The notes under the pieces were generated by a model. The model saw only the letters and a program-made list of their open reading frames with translations. It searched no databases and was not told the origin of the DNA. DNA of 7,139 nt. It comes from Saprospiraceae bacterium. Its GTDB lineage: Bacteria; Bacteroidota; Bacteroidia; Chitinophagales; Saprospiraceae. Positions 1 to 5,101 of the stretch are shown piece by piece; the stretch's first letter is position 1, and each line of letters opens with the position of its first letter. The stretch lies in contig SLKL01000172.1 of the NCBI GenBank assembly GCA_007134625.1, forward strand, positions 1 through 7,139, read 5' to 3'. A program made the position numbers and the translations under genes.

Positions 1-7
1 ATCTTTG
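1..7 (+). promoter_or_regulatory. Possible -7 promoter box cut by window edge
   Basis: The first seven bases, ATCTTTG, match the last seven positions of the Bacteroidota -7 consensus TAnnTTTG. If the base just outside the window is T, the match is complete. It lies about 70 bases before the HlyD-type gene and would give a leader of roughly 60 bases. The -33 element would be outside the window, so it cannot be checked here. Confidence 0.25.
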
Positions 8-23
8 TGTATTATTAAATCAT

Positions 24-39
24 GTCAGTTACTTCTGAC
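24..39 (+). other. Small hairpin in leader of the first operon
   Basis: GTCAG at 24-28 pairs with CTGAC at 35-39 around a six-base loop. It has no following T-run, so it is not a convincing terminator of an upstream gene. It may be chance or a minor leader structure before the adaptor gene. Confidence 0.2.
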
Positions 40-76
40 GATAATACTCAACTGCCACTAAACTTGTACAGCTTTA

Positions 77-1150
77 ATGTTGAAAAGGAAGAAATATACC
101 TTTATTCTAATAATTTTTGTGATTGCTATGTTTGCCGCATCTTTTTTGCCGGTTGACGTACCATATTCAATTACTACACGTGCGATCGTTCAACCAACTC
201 AAAGTTGGGAACTAACGAGGCTGCCGGATGGTAGTTTGTCTTCATTGGTCAGGAATGAACTCAGCGGCTCTATTCAATCATATGGTGTTACTGAATTCAG
301 AAGAGGGGATGTGGTCAGTTTTGAAATCAATCAGAAACTTTTTTCAAAGAGATATATCAATGCCGGTGATACCGTTGGATTTCTTTATAGCAATGATGAG
401 CAGATGCGGTTAGCTGAATTAAAAGGTGAGGTGGAAGTGATTGAAGCTGAGATCAACTTTTACCTTGCCGGGGAAAAAGAAACTTATTTGCAATCCGTGA
501 GAAAAGAGATTAATCTTGCGGAGGAAGCATTAAATAAGGCAGAAATTGTTTACCAGCGTTCATTGCGAATGATGAGTGACACCCTGATTTCAATTGAAGA
601 ATACGAACTGGATAGACATGAACTGGAAGCAAGGAAAATTGCTCTTGACCTTGCTAAATCCAGGCTTGATGTTGCACTTACAGGAGATAAACCTGAAAGA
701 ATTCTTTGGCTGGAAACCAGGAAGAGAGCACTTGAGGCTCAAATTAACCAGCTAAAAAACAGAATGGAGAAGTTAACCATGTTATCTCCTATAGATGGCA
801 AAATCGTGCTCGATCGCAATTATATCTCCAGAGATGTTCTTTTGCGCGTTGTTGACACTACAAGCTATGTAGGAATTGCTCCGGTTCTGATAAGGGACCT
901 GGAGTACTTAGAAATTGGCAGTAAAGTAGAATTAAGGTCATCTTCAAATGGTCAGAGATTTTTGGGTGAAGTGATGGACTTTAATAACGTAGCAGAGATA
1001 CTAAATGGAGAGGTCGTCGTCTATCTGACTTTTTTGATGAATAATGGAGATATGGATGTTATTCCCGGAAGTATGATTGAGGTAGATATAGCCGGGGTTC
1101 CGCTGAACCCACAACAGTTTGCTGCAAGATTAATGCGATCACCAATTTAA
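77..1150 (+). CDS. HlyD-family periplasmic adaptor (membrane fusion) protein
   Basis: Probable inner-membrane-anchored adaptor that bridges a cytoplasmic-membrane partner to an outer-membrane channel. Seen in the 357-residue sequence: a short basic N-terminus (KRKK), one membrane segment at about residues 8-24, a first beta/lipoyl-like part at 30-105 containing the turn INAGDTVGFLYS, and a long charged helical hairpin at about 107-232 with heptad-like Leu/Ala/Glu spacing. The returning lipoyl half follows, marked by LSPIDGKIV at 236-244, and then a beta-barrel region at about 260-340. This order is the classic HlyD/RND-adaptor layout. The ATG at 77 is the start that places the membrane segment at the N-terminus. 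It is followed after 4 bases by the VTC gene and then by the DUF4956 gene, so an operon is likely. No ABC or RND transporter and no TolC-type channel lies in the window; a partner may be encoded upstream. The family is clear, but the substrate is unknown. Confidence 0.85.
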   Translation: MLKRKKYTFILIIFVIAMFAASFLPVDVPYSITTRAIVQPTQSWELTRLPDGSLSSLVRNELSGSIQSYGVTEFRRGDVVSFEINQKLFSKRYINAGDTVGFLYSNDEQMRLAELKGEVEVIEAEINFYLAGEKETYLQSVRKEINLAEEALNKAEIVYQRSLRMMSDTLISIEEYELDRHELEARKIALDLAKSRLDVALTGDKPERILWLETRKRALEAQINQLKNRMEKLTMLSPIDGKIVLDRNYISRDVLLRVVDTTSYVGIAPVLIRDLEYLEIGSKVELRSSSNGQRFLGEVMDFNNVAEILNGEVVVYLTFLMNNGDMDVIPGSMIEVDIAGVPLNPQQFAARLMRSPI

Positions 1151-1154
1151 TTTC

Positions 1155-1880
1155 ATGAAGTTAAGATACGAAAGAAAATATCTTGTTCCAAACAATAAAC
1201 TAAATGAGCTGAGAGAAGCAATAATGCCCTTCGTCAGGCCTGATATATATGCCGCAACTCAGAATAATCATCCCCAATATACGGTAAGAAGTATTTATTT
1301 TGACAGTGCACACAGGCATGCAGTTTTTGAAAAAATTGAAGGTCTGAGAGATAGAAAAAAACTAAGAATTCGGGGATATGATAAATTGCAAGATGACAGT
1401 CTGGTATTTACCGAAATAAAAAGGAAAATATCAAACAGGATTTGTAAAAACAGGGCTCCCTTTTTATATAAAAACATTGCTAAAGTTCTGGAGACCGGAG
1501 ATTATGAACCTTACCTTCTTAAAAATACCCAGCAAACGCGTGATGATGCAGCAAGATTTCTGTACAATCAAAAGCGTTTTCATATGGAACCGGTGAACCT
1601 TATTGTCTATAATCGCGAACCTTATCACGGCAAGTTTTGCTCCGATACCAGAATTACATTTGACAAGGATATCCGATCTCGTATTTATCCTAAAATTCAC
1701 GAATTGTATGATGATGTTGATTTTGTCTATCCGTGGGCAGGGCACTTTATTATGGAGATAAAATATTATGATGCACCTATGCCATCATGGGCTAAGTCGA
1801 TAGTTTGGGAATTTGATTTAAAAGCTGAGGCCTTATCAAAGTACGTTGAAGGGGTGCTTTGTCACCCGCTTGTTTATTAA
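1155..1880 (+). CDS. VTC-domain protein, polyphosphate polymerase-like
   Basis: Cytosolic protein of 241 residues that consists almost wholly of a VTC domain, the triphosphate-tunnel fold that in yeast Vtc4 makes polyphosphate from ATP. Visible family motifs, in order, are RYERKYL (4-10), VRSIYFD (44-50), LRIRGYD (70-76, tunnel arginines R71 and R73), FTEIKRK (85-91, E87 and K89), YNREPY (152-157, R154), RITFDKDI (166-173, R166), MEIKYYD (200-206, E201 and K203) and LSKYVEG (227-233, K229). By motif order these correspond to the substrate-binding basic residues and metal-binding Glu of Vtc4, so the protein looks catalytically competent. It lacks the SPX and membrane domains of the yeast protein; the adjacent DUF4956 gene could supply the membrane part. 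The start is 4 bases after the adaptor stop codon and no Shine-Dalgarno sequence is visible. Bacterial members are mostly uncharacterised, so polyphosphate as product is inferred from the family. Confidence 0.88.
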   Translation: MKLRYERKYLVPNNKLNELREAIMPFVRPDIYAATQNNHPQYTVRSIYFDSAHRHAVFEKIEGLRDRKKLRIRGYDKLQDDSLVFTEIKRKISNRICKNRAPFLYKNIAKVLETGDYEPYLLKNTQQTRDDAARFLYNQKRFHMEPVNLIVYNREPYHGKFCSDTRITFDKDIRSRIYPKIHELYDDVDFVYPWAGHFIMEIKYYDAPMPSWAKSIVWEFDLKAEALSKYVEGVLCHPLVY

Positions 1881-1897
1881 TGATGCAAAAAATATAA

Positions 1898-2572
1898 ATG
1901 CAGGAACAACTAGATACAATATTTATATTTCGAATAACTCCGGCTGAGGCTTTAACTAACCTCACTGTGGCTTTGGTGTGTGGGGTACTGATAAGTTTAT
2001 TCTATCGAGCGACCTATAAAGGAGTAAGTTATTCTTCGCACTATGTAATCTCAGTAATTATGTTGGCGATGATAACAGCATTGGTCATTATGGTGATCGG
2101 TAATAATCTGGCACGTGCGTTCGGATTGGTGGGGGCAATGTCCATCATCCGTTTCAGGACAGCAGTAAAGGATACACAGGATATTATGTACATTTTCTTT
2201 TCTCTTGCTGCCGGGCTCGCCTGTGGTGCAGGGATGTATGCAATAGCTATTACGAGTACCCTGTTTATTGGCTTTTCTTTAATGATAGCCACCGCTGTTT
2301 ACGCTGAAAATCCCGCCAAAAGAGAGTATTTGTTACAAATAGTGCATTTAGGTACGCAACCACAAAAGGGGATTTTTGAACCTATTCTCGATAAATATCT
2401 ATCGAAATATAATCTGGTTAATGTCAAAACTCTTAAAGACGACAGAGGTGAGATAATGGAGTTTTCCTATTACGTCATGTTAAGAAGCGAGAAAATGTCT
2501 TCACGCCTTTTATCTGATCTTAAAGAACTTGAGATGGTGGATAAAGTCAATCTTTTCTTCGATGAGGAGTAA
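1898..2572 (+). CDS. DUF4956 family multi-pass inner-membrane protein
   Basis: Membrane protein of 224 residues and unknown function. Hydrophobic segments lie at about residues 18-36, 48-68 and 97-133, the last long enough for two passes. Between the second and third sits the family's hallmark stretch, about 70-112, with LVGAMSIIRFRT (77-88), the charged KD pair (91-92) and a small-residue run at SLAAGLACGAG (102-112). A soluble tail of about 90 residues (135-224) follows. I recognise the family by this hallmark. It recurs beside VTC-domain genes in bacteria, and here it follows one by 17 bases. The ATG at 1883 is in frame but hits a stop after four codons, which supports the ATG at 1898. No Shine-Dalgarno sequence is seen. 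A role as membrane anchor or conduit for the VTC enzyme is inference. Confidence 0.85.
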   Translation: MQEQLDTIFIFRITPAEALTNLTVALVCGVLISLFYRATYKGVSYSSHYVISVIMLAMITALVIMVIGNNLARAFGLVGAMSIIRFRTAVKDTQDIMYIFFSLAAGLACGAGMYAIAITSTLFIGFSLMIATAVYAENPAKREYLLQIVHLGTQPQKGIFEPILDKYLSKYNLVNVKTLKDDRGEIMEFSYYVMLRSEKMSSRLLSDLKELEMVDKVNLFFDEE

Positions 2573-2599
2573 TCCTAAGTGTCAAATCTCCATTTTCAA

Positions 2600-3661
2600 T
2601 TATTCAACCCTTCCCAACACCTTAACCGTAACCCTTCTATTCATTTGAGCTTGTTCAGCAGTTACTGCATTGGGAAAGCGCATACGGAGATTACTGTAGG
2701 CCTTCCATTCTAATCTGTCTTCTTCGATGCCGCGCTCCACTAAGTAGGTATAAATTTTAATAGCTCTCCTTTCCGATAAACCATAGCACTGTGGTCCGGT
2801 GTGTTGTGGTCGTCCCGGACAGTGGACATGACCCTGTATCTCGAATCGGTAACTGTCAGCTGCATTGAGCATTTGAAATAATCGGGGTAAATTATGCCTG
2901 TATTCATCCAGAACTATTGGGGTTCCTCCCAAAAACAGGATATCATCAAAATTAAAAAACATGCCCTCTCTTAGTGGTTCAAGATCAAGCCTTTGTAAAA
3001 GCTCATCGATAGCCTGTAGTTCATAATTTCTTCTTCCTTTTATGTGATCTGAAGAGTGAAACTCAAATGAAAATTCACCAATAGCCGGAATCGGGATATT
3101 GAACTCCCCAAGATTATTGGTTTGAATGGAGTCTTGATACTTACCTGCACCTACATAAACCATACCCTCCAGGCCTTCGCCACTTTCCATACAAACTATT
3201 CTGCCTTCTAATGGAACGAGTGGTTTTATCAATTTAAATGACACCAGGACTGATCTGTTCCTTTGCCTGCCTTCTTCACTTTCATTGTCAGCAATAGGAT
3301 TAGTTTCCCCAAATACGAAGTCGAGTAGTCGGTTTTCCGGAATCCCGTGTTCCAATAAAAGTCCTTTGGCAAACTCTAATCTTCGAGCTGCCAGGTTCAT
3401 GTTGTATTCTATACTTCCACGGCTATCTGTTCTCGCTTCTAATTGAACCAATCCTTCAGGGAATACCCTTAGTGCATTCCTTAGACGATTGAATTGCCAA
3501 TCTGGTATAGAATCAGCTTGATCCTTATTGGTATCAAAAAACATAAAAAATGAGAATTCCGTCTGAAAAATGGTATCATTTTCTATTCTGACACTTTGCT
3601 GGGAATAGCTAATAATAGGGAGAAGCAGGAGAAAAATTAATATGTTTAACAATTGCCTCAT
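2600..3661 (-). CDS. Exported double-OmpA-domain protein, downstream paralog
   Basis: Predicted envelope protein of 353 residues. It has a signal peptide at about 1-20 (hydrophobic run then SYSQQ) with no lipobox cysteine. The first OmpA-like peptidoglycan-binding domain is at about 34-145. Its ligand residues look intact: TDSRG with D79, and AARR with R94, fifteen residues apart as in E. coli OmpA D271/R286. A beta-sandwich segment at about 150-215 resembles carboxypeptidase-regulatory repeats (LEGRIVC, then NNLGEFNIPIP). A second OmpA-like domain at about 233-350 opens with FNFDDILF and ends NRRVTVKVLG. In that domain the aspartate position is H280 (GHVHC) and the loop is four residues longer, with C281 and C292 at its edges. 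It lies 61 bases downstream of its paralog, probably in the same transcript, and converges with the DUF4956 gene. A structural role linking the cell wall to the outer membrane is likely; the partner is unknown. No beta-barrel or transmembrane domain is seen. Confidence 0.85.
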   Translation of the reverse strand: MRQLLNILIFLLLLPIISYSQQSVRIENDTIFQTEFSFFMFFDTNKDQADSIPDWQFNRLRNALRVFPEGLVQLEARTDSRGSIEYNMNLAARRLEFAKGLLLEHGIPENRLLDFVFGETNPIADNESEEGRQRNRSVLVSFKLIKPLVPLEGRIVCMESGEGLEGMVYVGAGKYQDSIQTNNLGEFNIPIPAIGEFSFEFHSSDHIKGRRNYELQAIDELLQRLDLEPLREGMFFNFDDILFLGGTPIVLDEYRHNLPRLFQMLNAADSYRFEIQGHVHCPGRPQHTGPQCYGLSERRAIKIYTYLVERGIEEDRLEWKAYSNLRMRFPNAVTAEQAQMNRRVTVKVLGRVE

Positions 3662-3722
3662 CTTTTCATTTTTTTCAACTACAGAAAAAGTTGGGTTTAT
3701 TTACTTTTTCGAGACTTACTCA

Positions 3723-4787
3723 CTATTCAGCAGGTCCTAAAACTTTGACAGTAACCCGCCTGTTTCTTCTGTTTTGCGATTCACTTCTTGGATTGGAATA
3801 ATACAAGTCAAAATTACTATACGCTTTATACTCTAACCTCTCGGGGTTTATTCCTTCTTCCATCAAAAAGGTATAAACTTTTTTAGCCCTTCTTTTAGAT
3901 AAATTGTAACAAGAAGTACCCTCTGGCTGTGGGGGTAGGTCATGACAATTAACATGACCTTGAATTTCATATTTGTATCCATCTGTGATTCTCAACATTT
4001 CATAAAGTCTAAACAGATTATGCCTATAATTTTGCATAACAGTTGTCGTACTTGTATAAAAAAGTATATCGTCAAAGTCAAATGAAACATCCGGCTGAAA
4101 AGGGCTTACATATATTTTCATCAGTTTTTCCCTGTCTGTGGAAAGTTCATAATATCCTCTTTCTTTAATGTGATTGGGTGAAAAAAAATCAAAGTAGAAC
4201 TTCCCGCTTTCAGGTACACTGATAGTAAATTCTCCTTCTGAATTACTTTCTACTGAGTATTGAGTGTATCCTGTATTGATAAAAACTTTGCCCTGTAATC
4301 CATGTCCATCCTCTCGACAAACAACCCTTCCTGATATGGGCGAAAGTGGTATCACTCTCTGAAAGGCAATGGAAACCGATCTGTTTTTTTGTCTTCCTTC
4401 TTCACTTTCATTATCTGCCAATGGATTGTTTTCGCCAAAAGCGAACCCCAGAATCTTGGTTTCCGGAACTCCATTTTTTATTAAAATCTCTTTTGTAAAT
4501 TGAAGTCTTCTTTCTGCCAGCTTCATATTATGTGACCGACTACCACGACTGTCTGTTCTCGCTTCCAGCTGAACAAAGCCATCCGGATGAAATTCCAAAG
4601 CATTTTTCAGACGAGTGATTTTGTTTAGAGGTAAGGAGTCAGTGCTATCCATATTGGTCTCAAAAAAAATCATAAAGGAAAACTCTGTCTGATAAATAGT
4701 ATCGTTTTCTATCCTTGATTCGATTTGTGTGTAAGAATAGATTGGTAGGAGCAGTAAAAGAATTGATGTAGGTAATAGCTGTCTCAA
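3723..4787 (-). CDS. Exported double-OmpA-domain protein, upstream paralog (TTG start)
   Basis: Paralog of the gene just downstream, 354 residues and about half identical along the full length. The layout is the same: signal peptide about 1-20 (SILLLLLP then SYTQ), OmpA-like domain 1 at about 34-145 with D79 and R94 intact, a beta-sandwich at about 150-215 (ISGRVVC, SEGEFTISVP), and OmpA-like domain 2 at about 234-351. In domain 2 the aspartate position is N280 (GHVNC), with C281 and C293 bracketing an enlarged loop and LSKRR retaining arginine. The start codon is TTG at 4787-4785. The in-frame upstream codons reach a TAA within five codons, and the next in-frame Met is residue 39, past the signal peptide. 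The paralog has ATG at the aligned place with matching flanking bases (gaaaag versus gagaag), so an ATG-to-TTG change is likely. A promoter probably lies in 4788-5000 and may serve both paralogs. Confidence 0.83.
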   Translation of the reverse strand: MRQLLPTSILLLLLPIYSYTQIESRIENDTIYQTEFSFMIFFETNMDSTDSLPLNKITRLKNALEFHPDGFVQLEARTDSRGSRSHNMKLAERRLQFTKEILIKNGVPETKILGFAFGENNPLADNESEEGRQKNRSVSIAFQRVIPLSPISGRVVCREDGHGLQGKVFINTGYTQYSVESNSEGEFTISVPESGKFYFDFFSPNHIKERGYYELSTDREKLMKIYVSPFQPDVSFDFDDILFYTSTTTVMQNYRHNLFRLYEMLRITDGYKYEIQGHVNCHDLPPQPEGTSCYNLSKRRAKKVYTFLMEEGINPERLEYKAYSNFDLYYSNPRSESQNRRNRRVTVKVLGPAE

Positions 4788-4910
4788 CTTCTCATTATTT
4801 TACCCTAAATTACAGTTTTTCTTGAATTTTTCAGCCATTCCATTCATTGGATAAAGACCGGAATGTAGGGGGGTAGATGTTTTTTTACAAAAATGATTGC
4901 AAAATGTATT

Positions 4911-4930
4911 TCAATTTGGGCTCAATTTGG
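4911..4930 (+). repeat. 11-base-phased direct repeat TCAATTTGG
   Basis: TCAATTTGG occurs exactly at 4911-4919 and again at 4922-4930, an 11-base period close to one helical turn. It directly precedes the -7 promoter match at 4942 and contains both TTTG candidates for the -33 element. It could be an operator bound by a regulator on one DNA face, or simply promoter sequence. Confidence 0.5.
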
Positions 4931-4949
4931 TTAATGTTTTTTATCTTTG
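4915..4949 (+). promoter_or_regulatory. Candidate Bacteroidota-type promoter for the protease gene
   Basis: TATCTTTG at 4942-4949 is an exact match to the -7 consensus TAnnTTTG. TTTG at 4915-4918 lies 23 bases before it, the upper end of the spacing accepted for Bacteroidota promoters. A second TTTG at 4926-4929 is too close. Transcription would begin near 4955, leaving a leader of about 145 bases. A weaker -7-like sequence (TATTTTG, one T short) lies nearer the gene at about 5038-5044. Confidence 0.45.
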
Positions 4950-5007
4950 TTTAATAATTGCATTGATATAGTGCTATTTACAGTTGTTGAAAAGTTGTAA
5001 TATGAGT

Positions 5008-5026
5008 TCCTTCTCAGGTGGAAGGA
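5008..5026 (+). other. Leader hairpin before protease gene
   Basis: TCCTTC (5008-5013) pairs perfectly with GAAGGA (5021-5026) around a seven-base loop, TCAGGTG. It lies within the predicted protease leader and is followed by an A/T-rich stretch, not a clean T-run. It could be a leader structure; chance cannot be excluded. Confidence 0.3.
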
Positions 5027-5101
5027 TATTTTAATTTATTTTGTATGTGTACGCTGGTGGGTGTTTAAAACGACAATTAAAGTTTTATTAAAATTAGCCG
5101 A

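Larger units (their letters stand above)
2600..4787 (-). repeat. Tandem gene duplication (OmpA-like pair)
   Basis: The two proteins align end to end with almost no gaps. Shared blocks include RIENDTI, QTEFSF, QLEARTDSRGS, ADNESEEGRQ, YRHNL, FDDILF, KAYSN and NRRVTVKVLG. Divergence to roughly half identity shows an old duplication kept in tandem, not a recent assembly or recombination artefact. Confidence 0.85.
4788..5101. other. Divergent intergenic region, 314 bases
   Basis: No credible gene was found between the divergently transcribed OmpA-like paralog and the protease. The region holds a run of six G (4868-4873), a T-rich tract (4881-4886), the repeat and promoter candidate at 4911-4949, and a small hairpin at 5008-5026. 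On the minus strand, the sequence at 4908-4900 (TACATTTTG) is a near match to TAnnTTTG that could serve the OmpA-like genes, but no well-spaced -33 element is seen for it. Confidence 0.6.

Noticed and set aside
2573..2599. Terminator between the convergent DUF4956 and OmpA-like genes
   Set aside because: The 27 bases show no stable stem and no T-run on either strand.
4793..4795. ATG as start of the upstream OmpA-like paralog
   Set aside because: It is out of frame with the signal peptide and terminates after three sense codons, so the in-frame TTG is the better start.
4900..4908. Minus-strand -7-like box for the OmpA-like genes
   Set aside because: TACATTTTG is one base off consensus and no TTG element lies at an acceptable distance, so it is mentioned only in the intergenic entry and not called as a promoter.
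5008..5026. Leader hairpin as a riboswitch or intrinsic terminator
   Set aside because: It is a single six-base stem without a T-run, a conserved aptamer core or an alternative pairing partner.
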